64,000 nt of DNA from Klebsiella pneumoniae (GTDB lineage Bacteria; Pseudomonadota; Gammaproteobacteria; Enterobacterales; Enterobacteriaceae), in NCBI RefSeq assembly GCF_000742135.1, contig NZ_KN046818.1:5154050-5218049 (forward strand), in the 5' to 3' direction. A model generated the notes under the pieces. That model was not told the origin of the DNA and did not search any database. It saw only the letters and a program-made list of their open reading frames with translations. Below, piece by piece: positions 53,191 to 61,944 of the stretch; the stretch's first letter is position 1; each line of letters starts with the position of its first letter. A program made the translations under genes and the position numbers.

Positions 53191-53206
53191 TCTTCCGGCG
53201 GTGCCA

Positions 53207-55369
53207 ATGGACGTTTCTTACCTGCTCGACAGCCTTAATGACAAACAGCGTGAAGCCGTAGCGGCCTCGCGCACCAATATGCTGGTTCTGGCAGGGGCGG
53301 GCAGTGGTAAGACGCGCGTTCTGGTGCACCGTATCGCCTGGCTGCTGAGCGTGGAGAACTGTTCCCCGTATTCCATTATGGCGGTGACCTTTACCAACAA
53401 AGCGGCGGCGGAGATGCGTCACCGTATCGGCCAGCTGATGGGCACCACCCAGGGCGGCATGTGGGTGGGCACCTTCCACGGCCTGGCGCACCGTTTGCTG
53501 CGCGCGCACCATCTGGATGCCAACCTGCCGCAGGACTTCCAAATCCTCGACAGCGAAGACCAGCTGCGTCTGCTGAAGCGTCTGATTAAGGCGATGAACC
53601 TCGATGAGAAACAGTGGCCGCCGCGCCAGGCAATGTGGTACATCAACAGCCAGAAAGATGAAGGACTGCGCCCGCATCATATTCAGAGCTACGGCAATCC
53701 GGTCGAGCAGACCTGGCAGAAGGTCTATCAGGCCTATCAGGAAGCCTGCGACCGCGCCGGGCTGGTGGACTTCGCCGAGCTGCTGCTGCGCGCCCACGAG
53801 CTGTGGCTGAACAAACCGCATATCCTGCAGCACTACCGCGAGCGCTTCACCAATATCCTCGTCGATGAATTCCAGGATACCAACAACATTCAGTACGCCT
53901 GGATCCGCCTGCTGGCGGGCGATACCGGCAAGGTGATGATCGTCGGCGATGACGATCAGTCTATCTATGGATGGCGCGGCGCGCAGGTCGAGAACATTCA
54001 GCGCTTCCTTAACGACTTCCCCGGCGCGGAAACCATCCGCCTGGAGCAGAACTATCGCTCGACCAGCAATATTCTCAGCGCTGCCAACGCCCTGATTGAA
54101 AACAACAACGGGCGCCTGGGCAAAAAGCTGTGGACCGACGGCGCCGACGGCGAGCCGATTTCGCTGTACTGCGCCTTCAACGATCTCGACGAAGCGCGCT
54201 TTGTGGTGAACCGAATTAAAACCTGGCAGGAGAACGGCGGTGCGCTGGAGCAATGCGCCATTCTCTATCGCAGTAACGCCCAGTCGCGCGTGCTGGAAGA
54301 GGCCCTCCTGCAGGCCAGTATGCCGTACCGTATCTACGGCGGCATGCGCTTCTTCGAGCGTCAGGAAATCAAAGACGCGCTCTCTTACCTGCGCCTTATC
54401 GCCAACCGCAACGACGACGCGGCCTTTGAGCGCGTAGTCAATACGCCGACCCGCGGCATTGGCGACCGCACGCTGGACGTGGTGCGCCAGACGTCGCGCG
54501 ATCGCCAGCTGACGCTATGGCAGGCCAGTCGCGAGCTATTGAAAGAAAAAGCGCTGGCCGGTCGCGCCGCCAGCGCCCTGCAGCGCTTTATGGAGCTGAT
54601 TGACGCGCTGGCGCAGGAGACCACCGATATGCCGCTGCACGTTCAGACCGATCGGGTGATTAAAGACTCCGGCCTGCGCGCGATGTACGAGCAGGAGAAA
54701 GGCGAGAAGGGCCAGACCCGTATTGAAAACTTAGAGGAGTTGGTGACGGCGACGCGCCAGTTCAGCTACAACGAAGAAGATGAAGATCTGATGCCGCTGC
54801 AGGCGTTCCTCTCCCACGCCGCGCTGGAAGCGGGCGAGGGGCAGGCGGACACCTGGCAGGACGCGGTTCAGCTGATGACCCTGCACTCGGCGAAAGGGCT
54901 GGAGTTCCCGCAGGTGTTCATCGTCGGCGTCGAAGAAGGGATGTTCCCGAGCCAGATGGCCCTTGATGAAGGCGGCCGCCTGGAAGAGGAGCGTCGCCTG
55001 GCCTACGTCGGCGTAACGCGCGCCATGCAGAAGCTGACGCTGACCTATGCGGAAACCCGCCGTCTGTACGGGAAAGAGGTTTATCACCGCCCGTCGCGCT
55101 TTATCGGCGAGCTGCCGCAGGAGTGCGTAGAAGAAGTGCGTCTGCGAGCCACGGTGAGCCGCCCGGTAAACCATCAGCGACTGGGCGCGCCGATTGCCGA
55201 GAGCGATACCGGCTACAAGTTAGGCCAGCGCGTACGGCATCCGAAGTTTGGCGAAGGCACTATTGTCAACCTCGAAGGCAGCGGCGAGCACAGCCGACTG
55301 CAGGTGGCTTTTCAGGGCCAGGGAATCAAATGGCTGGTGGCGGCTTACGCCCGGCTGGAGGCAGTGTAA
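53207..55369 (+). CDS. uvrD: DNA helicase II (UvrD)
   Basis: Superfamily 1A 3'-to-5' helicase for nucleotide excision repair and methyl-directed mismatch repair; it also dismantles RecA filaments. It has 720 residues from ATG 53207, giving MDVSYLLDSLNDKQREAV (GTG 53201 rejected). Walker A AGAGSGKT (29-36), Walker [34 protein letters not shown] and TLHSAKGLEFPQV…YVGVTRAM are intact. The C-terminal Tudor-like RNA polymerase-binding domain ends GQGIKWLVAAYARLE. It is a paralogue of rep in this window. Confidence 0.98.
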   Translation: MDVSYLLDSLNDKQREAVAASRTNMLVLAGAGSGKTRVLVHRIAWLLSVENCSPYSIMAVTFTNKAAAEMRHRIGQLMGTTQGGMWVGTFHGLAHRLLRAHHLDANLPQDFQILDSEDQLRLLKRLIKAMNLDEKQWPPRQAMWYINSQKDEGLRPHHIQSYGNPVEQTWQKVYQAYQEACDRAGLVDFAELLLRAHELWLNKPHILQHYRERFTNILVDEFQDTNNIQYAWIRLLAGDTGKVMIVGDDDQSIYGWRGAQVENIQRFLNDFPGAETIRLEQNYRSTSNILSAANALIENNNGRLGKKLWTDGADGEPISLYCAFNDLDEARFVVNRIKTWQENGGALEQCAILYRSNAQSRVLEEALLQASMPYRIYGGMRFFERQEIKDALSYLRLIANRNDDAAFERVVNTPTRGIGDRTLDVVRQTSRDRQLTLWQASRELLKEKALAGRAASALQRFMELIDALAQETTDMPLHVQTDRVIKDSGLRAMYEQEKGEKGQTRIENLEELVTATRQFSYNEEDEDLMPLQAFLSHAALEAGEGQADTWQDAVQLMTLHSAKGLEFPQVFIVGVEEGMFPSQMALDEGGRLEEERRLAYVGVTRAMQKLTLTYAETRRLYGKEVYHRPSRFIGELPQECVEEVRLRATVSRPVNHQRLGAPIAESDTGYKLGQRVRHPKFGEGTIVNLEGSGEHSRLQVAFQGQGIKWLVAAYARLEAV

Positions 55370-55456
55370 CTTTAAGAAAAATATCATTATTTTGTAATAT
55401 TCTGCTACCTTTATACGTTAAGGCGCCTGATTTGCGCTTTCGCGTTCCGTTGCGTG

Positions 55457-55485
55457 TTGACGCCGATTTTGCGCTGGCGTAACAT
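55457..55485 (+). promoter_or_regulatory. corA promoter
   Basis: TTGACG (55457-55462) and TAACAT (55480-55485) are 17 bases apart. Initiation would be near 55492, giving a leader of about 230 bases before the corA ATG. Confidence 0.75.
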
Positions 55486-55517
55486 GCGCGCACGATTACG
55501 CTAAGAGGACATTCGCC

Positions 55518-55574
55518 TTGGACACACCCAGTAGATGCTGGCTCAACTTCCTGTCATTCAGGAACAACTCCTAA
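55518..55574 (+). CDS. Candidate corA leader peptide (CorL-type)
   Basis: 18-codon ORF starting at TTG, with AGAGGA about eight bases upstream, reading MDTPSRCWLNFLSFRNNS. It lies at the start of the long corA leader, where Salmonella has the corL leader ORF that controls Rho-dependent termination in response to Mg2+. The position and ribosome site support it; I cannot confirm the peptide match. Its stop sits in the left arm of an 11-bp hairpin (55571-55602), so translation to the end would melt that stem. An alternative overlapping ATG ORF begins at 55534. Confidence 0.5.
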   Translation: MDTPSRCWLNFLSFRNNS

Positions 55575-55602
55575 GGCTATCCTCTTATGCTGATAGCCTT
55601 AG
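55571..55602 (+). promoter_or_regulatory. corA leader hairpin
   Basis: Perfect 11-bp stem CTAAGGCTATC / GATAGCCTTAG with a ten-base loop, overlapping the stop codon of the candidate leader peptide. There is no T run after it, so it is not an intrinsic terminator. It fits a switch that couples leader translation to downstream Rho access. Confidence 0.7.
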
Positions 55603-55724
55603 CGGTTGTCAGCGACCTGCCCCATTCCCGTCGCGCTGAGTCAGGCTTAATGGTCTGAAACCCAATTTGTTTCTGTGTGCCCACCGAACTGTCCGATAAT
55701 TTTTTTGCATTGGGAGTCCCGGTC

Positions 55725-56675
55725 ATGCTGAGCGCATTTCAACTGGAAAACAATCGTTTAACGCGCCTGGAAGCCGATGAGATCAAACACCTCGCCAGCT
55801 CGGTGTGGGTCGATCTGGTCGAGCCTGACGACGATGAGCGAAGCCGCGTGCAGACGGAACTGGGTCAAAACCTGGCGACGCGCCCGGAACTGGAAGATAT
55901 CGAAGCCTCCGCGCGTTTCTTTGAAGATGAAGACGGGTTACACATCCACTCGTTCTTCTTTTTTGAAGATGCCGACGATCACGCCGGCAACTCTACCGTG
56001 GCGTTTACCATCCGCGAAGGCCGCCTGTTCACACTGCGCGAGCGCGAACTACCCGCTTTCCGCCTCTACCGTATGCGCGTGCGTAACCAGACGCTGGTCG
56101 ACGGCAACGCCTACGAACTGCTGCTCGACCTGTTCGAGACCAAAATCGAGCAGCTGGCGGATGAAATTGAAAACATCTACAGCGACCTGGAAAAGCTGAG
56201 CCGTGTCATTATGGAAGGCCATCAGGGCGACGAGTACGACGAAGCGCTGTCGACGCTGGCGGAACTGGAAGATATCGGCTGGAAGGTGCGACTCTGTCTG
56301 ATGGATACCCAGCGCGCGCTGAACTTCCTCGTGCGCAAGGCGCGCCTGCCGGCGGGCCAGCTGGAGCAGGCGCGGGAGATCCTGCGCGATATCGAATCTC
56401 TGCTGCCGCACAACGAATCGCTGTTCCAGAAGGTGAACTTCCTGATGCAGGCGGCGATGGGTTTTATCAATATCGAGCAGAACCGCATAATCAAGATCTT
56501 CTCGGTGGTCTCGGTGGTATTCCTGCCGCCAACTCTGGTGGCCTCCAGTTACGGGATGAACTTTGAATTTATGCCGGAACTACACTGGAGCTTTGGTTAT
56601 CCGGGAGCCATCGTGTTTATGATGCTGGCCGGCCTGGCGCCGTATCTCTACTTCAAGCGCAAAAACTGGCTGTAA
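55725..56675 (+). CDS. corA: Magnesium/cobalt/nickel channel CorA
   Basis: Pentameric Mg2+ channel of the inner membrane. It has 316 residues from ATG 55725 (GGGAG upstream), as in E. coli; the frame to 55677 is leader. The large cytoplasmic funnel domain (1-250) is acidic with the long stalk helix. Two C-terminal membrane segments follow, with the selectivity signature GMN in [14 protein letters not shown], then a basic end FKRKNWL. The long structured leader implies Mg2+-dependent control. Confidence 0.98.
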   Translation: MLSAFQLENNRLTRLEADEIKHLASSVWVDLVEPDDDERSRVQTELGQNLATRPELEDIEASARFFEDEDGLHIHSFFFFEDADDHAGNSTVAFTIREGRLFTLRERELPAFRLYRMRVRNQTLVDGNAYELLLDLFETKIEQLADEIENIYSDLEKLSRVIMEGHQGDEYDEALSTLAELEDIGWKVRLCLMDTQRALNFLVRKARLPAGQLEQAREILRDIESLLPHNESLFQKVNFLMQAAMGFINIEQNRIIKIFSVVSVVFLPPTLVASSYGMNFEFMPELHWSFGYPGAIVFMMLAGLAPYLYFKRKNWL

Positions 56676-56700
56676 AAAAAGGGAGCGTCGGCTCCCTTCT
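56674..56700 (-). terminator. corA/rarD shared terminator
   Basis: AAAAAAAGGGAGC-gtcg-GCTCCCTTCTTT between the convergent genes. Read on the minus strand the stem is followed by seven T (strong, for rarD). On the plus strand the T run is mixed (weaker, for corA). Confidence 0.85.
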
Positions 56701-56718
56701 TTACTGGTTGATGCAGGC

Positions 56719-57612
56719 TTAGCCTCTGCGCAACCGGCGCTGGGTATACAGCGCATCGACGATAAACACCGCCAGCGCGACCCAGATAAAGCCAAAGGTC
56801 ACCATTTTATCCTTGCCCGGCACTTCGCCGTAGAACGTCACCGCCAGCAGGAACATCAGCGTTGGGCCGATGTACTGGAAAAAGCCCAGCGTGGAGAGCC
56901 GCAGACGCGTTGCCGCCCCGGTAAAGCACAGCAAAGGGATGGTGGTCACCACGCCCGCGGCCATCAGCAGCAGATTGAGCGACCAGGGGTTCTCGCCCAT
57001 ATGGCTGGTCGGGCTGTCGGTGATGCCGAACAACCAGATTGCCGCCACCGGCAGCAGCCACAGCGTTTCCACCAGCATGCCGGTTTGCGCATCGACAGCA
57101 ATTTTCTTTCGCACCAGGCCGTAAAAGGCAAAACTGAAAGCCAGCCCAAGACCGATTATCGGCAGCGAACCAAAGGTCCACAGCTGGACCAGCACGCCGC
57201 AAAAGGCGAGGATCACCGCCAGCCACTGCAGACGACGAAAGCGTTCGCCGAGGAAAATCATCCCCAACAAAATATTCACCAGCGGGTTGATAAAGTAGCC
57301 GAGGCTGGCTTCCAGCATATGGTGGTTATTCACCGCCCAGATGAACAACAGCCAGTTACCGCCGACCAGCACTGCCGAGAGCGCCAGCAGGAAGATCTTG
57401 CGCGGCGTTTTCAGCAGCTTTTTCACCTGTGGCCACTGGCGGCTGACGCTGATGAGCGCCACCATGAAGAAGAAAGACCAGATCACGCGATGGGTTAGAA
57501 TTTCATCGGCGGGAACATAGTAGATAAGTTTGAAGTACGCTGGCGCGATACCCCAGATAAAGTAGGCGGCGAGGGCCAGAATGATCCCCAACCGCGTCTG
57601 TTTCGCATCCAT
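56719..57612 (-). CDS. rarD: EamA/DMT-family permease RarD
   Basis: 297-residue drug/metabolite-superfamily exporter with ten membrane segments in two EamA repeats (E. coli 296). It starts MDAKQTRLGIILALAAYFIWGIAPAYFK. In E. coli it is named for a chloramphenicol-sensitivity link; its physiological substrate is unknown. It lies 48 bases downstream of yigI on the same strand. Confidence 0.94.
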   Translation of the reverse strand: MDAKQTRLGIILALAAYFIWGIAPAYFKLIYYVPADEILTHRVIWSFFFMVALISVSRQWPQVKKLLKTPRKIFLLALSAVLVGGNWLLFIWAVNNHHMLEASLGYFINPLVNILLGMIFLGERFRRLQWLAVILAFCGVLVQLWTFGSLPIIGLGLAFSFAFYGLVRKKIAVDAQTGMLVETLWLLPVAAIWLFGITDSPTSHMGENPWSLNLLLMAAGVVTTIPLLCFTGAATRLRLSTLGFFQYIGPTLMFLLAVTFYGEVPGKDKMVTFGFIWVALAVFIVDALYTQRRLRRG

Positions 57613-57660
57613 CGGTAAAATCCATTGCCAAAGAGAGTGATGTTACTCGATTTTGGCCAA

Positions 57661-58125
57661 TCAACCCACCATATAGGTGGCCGTTGCGCTGGCAATATAG
57701 ACCTGAGCTTCGTTATGCAGTTCCACGCGGGCAACCGCCACTTTATTGCCGGCGCGCAGCAGGGTGCTGGTGGCGGTAAAACGTTCGCCGCGGCCCGGAC
57801 GCAGGTAGTCCACGCGCAGGTCGATGGTTCCCATACGGGAAAGCCGTTGGCGCAACTCTTCTTCGTTGATGGTGTCATGGCGGGTAAGGGTACTGCCGAC
57901 GCAGACCAGGCCAGCGGCAACGTCCAGCGCGGAGGCGATCACCCCGCCATGCAGAATGCTTTGCGCCCAGTTGCCGACCATCATCGGCTGATTATTAAAG
58001 CTAAGCTGGGCAAACGCTTTTTCGTAGCGTTCCAGTTCGAGACCGAGGGCGCGGTTAAACGGCATGTGATAGACGAAAATCTCCCCTACCAGTTTCAGGG
58101 CTGCTTCGGCAGTAAGTTCAGACAT
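57661..58125 (-). CDS. yigI: Acyl-CoA thioesterase YigI (PaaI-like hot-dog fold)
   Basis: 154 residues (E. coli 155). Hot-dog thioesterase of the PaaI type: core motif [21 protein letters not shown], with the catalytic aspartate in the long helix. In E. coli YigI hydrolyses medium- to long-chain acyl-CoAs that would otherwise block growth on unusual fatty acids. It is divergent from pldA, another lipid gene. Confidence 0.93.
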   Translation of the reverse strand: MSELTAEAALKLVGEIFVYHMPFNRALGLELERYEKAFAQLSFNNQPMMVGNWAQSILHGGVIASALDVAAGLVCVGSTLTRHDTINEEELRQRLSRMGTIDLRVDYLRPGRGERFTATSTLLRAGNKVAVARVELHNEAQVYIASATATYMVG

Positions 58126-58277
58126 AACACCGGTTCCATTCGTTAATAAAATGTTGATTTTATGCTTCTAAAATATTGATTTCCACTTTCGGAGCGGATT
58201 AGGGGGCAGGTGATTAATAAACAGGTAGAATGGCTTCAGGTTAAACAAAAATAAAAACTATTTTTCAGGAGACCAGC

Positions 58278-59138
58278 ATGCGTATCTCTTTGGCCTGCCT
58301 GGTGGCGCTGTGCGCGCTACCGGCCGGTGTTATGGCGCAGGACGCGTCGGTACACGACAAACCGGCAGTGCGCGGCAGCATTATCGCCAACCTGCTCCAG
58401 GACCATGATAATCCTTTCCTGCTCTACCCTTATGAGAGCAACTATCTGCTCTATACGTGGACCAGCGACCTCAATAAAGAGGCGATCCGCAGCTATGACT
58501 GGGCCGAAAATGCCCGTAAAGATGAAGTGAAGTTTCAGCTAAGCCTGGCGTTCCCGCTGTGGCGCGGTATCCTGGGCGATAATTCGCTGCTGGGCGCGTC
58601 CTATACCCAGAAATCCTGGTGGCAGCTCTCTAACAGCAAAGAGTCGGCGCCGTTTCGCGAAACCAATTATGAACCCCAGCTGTTTTTGGGCTTTGCGACC
58701 GACTACCAGTTTGCCGGCTGGACGCTGCGCGATATCGAGATGGGGTATAACCACGACTCGAATGGGCGTTCCGACCCCACCTCGCGCAGCTGGAATCGGC
58801 TTTATGCCCGCCTGATGGCGCAAAACGGTAACTGGCTGGTGGAAGTGAAGCCCTGGTATGTGGTGGGCAACACCGATGATAACCCGGATATCACCAAATA
58901 TATGGGCTATTACCGGCTGAAGGTGGGCTACCAGCTGGGAGAGGCGATCCTCAGTGCGCAGGGGCAATACAACTGGAACACCGGCTACGGCGGGGCGGAA
59001 CTTGGCGTGAGCTATCCCATTACCAAACATGTTCGCGCCTATACGCAGATCTACAGCGGCTATGGCGAGTCGCTTATCGACTATAACTTTAACCAAACGC
59101 GCGTCGGCGTCGGGCTAATGCTCAACGATCTGTTTTAA
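58278..59138 (+). CDS. pldA: Outer-membrane phospholipase A
   Basis: 12-strand outer-membrane beta-barrel enzyme that degrades phospholipids mislocated to the outer leaflet, active as a Ca2+-bound dimer. It has 286 residues (E. coli 289). The signal peptide is cleaved after VMA (residue 20). The catalytic triad in precursor numbering is H159, S161 and N173, in YNHDSNGRSDPTSRSWNR. It ends in aromatic F, as barrels do (GLMLNDLF). A terminator follows. Confidence 0.97.
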   Translation: MRISLACLVALCALPAGVMAQDASVHDKPAVRGSIIANLLQDHDNPFLLYPYESNYLLYTWTSDLNKEAIRSYDWAENARKDEVKFQLSLAFPLWRGILGDNSLLGASYTQKSWWQLSNSKESAPFRETNYEPQLFLGFATDYQFAGWTLRDIEMGYNHDSNGRSDPTSRSWNRLYARLMAQNGNWLVEVKPWYVVGNTDDNPDITKYMGYYRLKVGYQLGEAILSAQGQYNWNTGYGGAELGVSYPITKHVRAYTQIYSGYGESLIDYNFNQTRVGVGLMLNDLF

Positions 59139-59156
59139 TCGTTGCACTCTGGCTCG

Positions 59157-59188
59157 CAGGCGCTGAAAATAGCGCCTGTTTTCTTTTC
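59157..59188 (+). terminator. pldA terminator
   Basis: CAGGCGCT-gaaaat-AGCGCCTG followed by TTTTCTTTTC, 18 bases after the pldA stop and just before recQ. Confidence 0.88.
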
Positions 59189-59205
59189 AGGCAAATGGGG
59201 TCAAC

Positions 59206-61032
59206 GTGGCACAGGCGGAAGTATTAAATCAGGAATCGCTGGCTAAGCAGGTTTTACAAGAGACCTTCGGCTACCAGCAGTTCCGTCCTGGCCAGGAAAC
59301 GATTATCGAGACGGCGCTCGAAGGCCGGGACTGCCTGGTGGTCATGCCGACCGGTGGCGGCAAGTCGCTGTGCTATCAGGTGCCGGCGCTGGTCATGGGC
59401 GGTCTGACGGTCGTGGTCTCACCGCTGATCTCGCTGATGAAGGACCAGGTCGATCAGCTGCTGGCCAACGGCGTGGCGGCGGCTTGTCTGAACTCGACGC
59501 AAAGCCGCGAGCAGCAGCAGGAGGTGATGGCCGGCTGCCGCAGCGGGCAGGTTCGTCTGCTGTATATCGCGCCGGAACGGCTGATGCTGGATAACTTTCT
59601 TGAGCATCTGGCGAACTGGAACCTGGCGATGCTGGCGGTAGACGAGGCGCACTGTATCTCGCAGTGGGGCCATGACTTCCGTCCGGAATATGCCGCGCTG
59701 GGCCAGCTGCGTCAGCGGATGCCGCAGATCCCGTTTATGGCGTTGACCGCCACCGCCGATGATACCACCCGCCGCGATATCGTCCGCCTGCTGGGGCTTA
59801 ACGATCCGCTGATTCAGGTCAGCAGCTTCGACCGGCCAAACATCCGCTATATGCTGATGGAGAAATTCAAGCCGCTCGACCAGCTGATGCGCTACGTTCA
59901 GGATCAGCGCGGCAAATCGGGCATTATCTACTGCAACAGCCGTTCGAAAGTGGAAGACACCGCCGCCAGGCTGCAAAGCCGCGGTATTAGCGCGGCGGCT
60001 TACCATGCCGGTCTGGAAAACGACGTGCGCGCCGAGGTGCAGGAGAAATTCCAGCGCGACGATCTGCAGATCGTGGTGGCGACGGTGGCCTTCGGGATGG
60101 GCATTAACAAGCCGAACGTCCGCTTTGTGGTGCATTTTGATATTCCGCGCAATATTGAATCCTACTATCAGGAGACCGGCCGCGCCGGGCGTGATGGCCT
60201 GCCGGCGGAAGCGATGCTGTTTTACGATCCGGCGGATATGGCGTGGCTGCGCCGCTGTCTGGAAGAAAAACCCGCCGGGCCGCTACAGGATATCGAACGG
60301 CATAAGCTGAATGCGATGGGGGCGTTTGCCGAAGCGCAGACCTGTCGCCGTCTGGTGCTGCTGAACTATTTTGGCGAAGGGCGTCAGGAGCCGTGCGGCA
60401 ACTGCGATATCTGTCTTGACCCGCCAAAGCAGTACGATGGCTTAATGGACGCCCGCAAGGCGCTTTCAACGATTTACCGGGTCAATCAACGTTTCGGGAT
60501 GGGTTACGTGGTGGAGGTCCTGCGCGGGGCCAACAACCATCGCATCCGAGAGATGGGCCACGATAAGCTGCCGGTTTACGGTATCGGCCGGGAGCAAAGT
60601 CACGAGCACTGGGTGAGCGTGATCCGCCAGCTGATTCACCTTGGGCTGGTGACGCAGAATATCGCCCAGCACTCCGCGCTGCAGCTGACCGAAGCCGCGC
60701 GACCGGTGCTGCGTGGCGAAGTGCCGCTGCAGCTCGCCGTGCCGCGTATCGTGGCGCTGAAGCCAAAGGCGATGCAGAAATCCTTTGGCGGCAATTACGA
60801 CCGTAAACTGTTCGCCAAGCTGCGCAAATTACGTAAAGCGATCGCCGACGAAGAGAACATCCCGCCATATGTGGTCTTCAACGACGCGACGCTTATCGAG
60901 ATGGCCGAACAATCGCCGCTGACCGCCGGCGAAATGCTCAGCGTCAACGGCGTGGGGACACGCAAGCTCGAGCGTTTCGGGAAGCCGTTTATGGCGCTGA
61001 TCCGGGCGCATGTTGATGGCGACGATGAGTAG
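59206..61032 (+). CDS. recQ: ATP-dependent DNA helicase RecQ
   Basis: 3'-to-5' helicase of the RecF recombination pathway. It has 608 residues from GTG 59206 (E. coli 609). Walker A TGGGKS (49-54), DEAH in AVDEAHCISQWGHDF, the helicase C domain with SYYQETGRAGRDG, the RecQ zinc cysteines (AQTCRR…PCGNCDICLDPP), winged helix and C-terminal HRDC domain (GNYDRKLFAKLRKLRK…) are all present. Confidence 0.98.
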   Translation: MAQAEVLNQESLAKQVLQETFGYQQFRPGQETIIETALEGRDCLVVMPTGGGKSLCYQVPALVMGGLTVVVSPLISLMKDQVDQLLANGVAAACLNSTQSREQQQEVMAGCRSGQVRLLYIAPERLMLDNFLEHLANWNLAMLAVDEAHCISQWGHDFRPEYAALGQLRQRMPQIPFMALTATADDTTRRDIVRLLGLNDPLIQVSSFDRPNIRYMLMEKFKPLDQLMRYVQDQRGKSGIIYCNSRSKVEDTAARLQSRGISAAAYHAGLENDVRAEVQEKFQRDDLQIVVATVAFGMGINKPNVRFVVHFDIPRNIESYYQETGRAGRDGLPAEAMLFYDPADMAWLRRCLEEKPAGPLQDIERHKLNAMGAFAEAQTCRRLVLLNYFGEGRQEPCGNCDICLDPPKQYDGLMDARKALSTIYRVNQRFGMGYVVEVLRGANNHRIREMGHDKLPVYGIGREQSHEHWVSVIRQLIHLGLVTQNIAQHSALQLTEAARPVLRGEVPLQLAVPRIVALKPKAMQKSFGGNYDRKLFAKLRKLRKAIADEENIPPYVVFNDATLIEMAEQSPLTAGEMLSVNGVGTRKLERFGKPFMALIRAHVDGDDE

Positions 61033-61093
61033 TCAGCTGGCTGAAAAAGTGCCAGAATAGTTTCTCTCTTCATTATTTTCCTGCGAGTTAACT

Positions 61094-61714
61094 ATGCTGA
61101 TGCTTTTCCTCACCGTGGCGCTGGTGCATATCATTGCGCTGATGAGCCCGGGGCCGGACTTTTTCTTTGTCTCACAAACGGCCATCAGCCGCTCGCGAAG
61201 AGAGGCGATGATGGGTGTGCTGGGGATTACCTGCGGCGTCATGGTCTGGGCGGGAGTGGCGCTGCTCGGCCTGAACCTGATCCTCGCCCGGATGGCGTGG
61301 CTGCATAACATTATAATGGTCGGCGGGGGCCTGTATCTATGCTGGATGGGCTACCAGATGCTGCGTGGCGCGCTGAAAAAAGAGAAGGTGGCCTCGGCGG
61401 AGCCGCAGGTGGAGCTGGCCCGCAGCGGACGCAGCTTCGTGAAGGGATTGCTGACCAATCTGGCGAATCCGAAAGCGATTATCTACTTCGGCTCGGTGTT
61501 TTCGCTGTTCGTGGGTGACAGCGTCGGCGCCGGCGCGCGCTGGGGCATTTTCCTGCTGATTATCGTTGAGACGCTGGCCTGGTTTATGGTGGTTGCCAGC
61601 CTGTTCGCCCTGCCGGGGATGCGCCGCGGCTATCAGCGGATGGCGAAGTGGATCGACGGTATCGCCGGTACGCTGTTTGCGGGCTTCGGCATCCACCTGA
61701 TTATCTCGCGTTAA
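61094..61714 (+). CDS. rhtC: Threonine exporter RhtC
   Basis: LysE-superfamily exporter, 206 residues and six membrane segments, as in E. coli. The family start LFLTVALVHIIALMSPGPDFFFVSQTAISRSRR and NPKAIIYFGSVFSLF are present. It exports L-threonine. In E. coli rhtC and rhtB are neighbours; here a nuclease gene lies between them. Confidence 0.96.
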   Translation: MLMLFLTVALVHIIALMSPGPDFFFVSQTAISRSRREAMMGVLGITCGVMVWAGVALLGLNLILARMAWLHNIIMVGGGLYLCWMGYQMLRGALKKEKVASAEPQVELARSGRSFVKGLLTNLANPKAIIYFGSVFSLFVGDSVGAGARWGIFLLIIVETLAWFMVVASLFALPGMRRGYQRMAKWIDGIAGTLFAGFGIHLIISR

Positions 61715-61725
61715 CCGGCATGCTG

Positions 61726-61755
61726 TTTCCCACCCGGTTGTTTCCGGGTGGGAAA
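61726..61755. terminator. Shared hairpin between rhtC and the rpn-type gene
   Basis: Perfect 12-bp stem TTTCCCACCCGG / CCGGGTGGGAAA with a six-base loop in the convergent gap. It has only short T runs, inside the stem, so termination would be of the stem-end type in either direction. Confidence 0.65.
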
Positions 61756-61758
61756 GTA

Positions 61759-61944
61759 TCAGTGGCGAAGCCGCTGCAGCTCGTCTTCAGACAGACCGGT
61801 CATTTCCATAATCGCCTGGTCATCAATACCGCGACTGCGCATCGCTTCGGCAACCTGCACCAGAGCCTGGTATTTACCTTCTTTTATGCCCTGCTGTACG
61901 CCTTTCTCCATACCTTCTGCAAGCCATGTTTCCGCCAGCGTCAT
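61759..61944 (-). CDS. Candidate intragenic antitoxin (RpnS-like) within the rpn gene
   Basis: In-frame internal ATG at 61944 with GGAGGA exactly six bases upstream, a near-ideal ribosome site that is not needed for the full-length protein. It would give the last 61 residues, from MTLAETWLAEGMEKGVQQG to the C-terminus. In characterised E. coli Rpn genes an internally started C-terminal protein binds and blocks the toxin, so a matching start here is expected for an active pair. The internal start is seen in sequence; production and function are inference. Confidence 0.6.
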   Translation of the reverse strand: MTLAETWLAEGMEKGVQQGIKEGKYQALVQVAEAMRSRGIDDQAIMEMTGLSEDELQRLRH

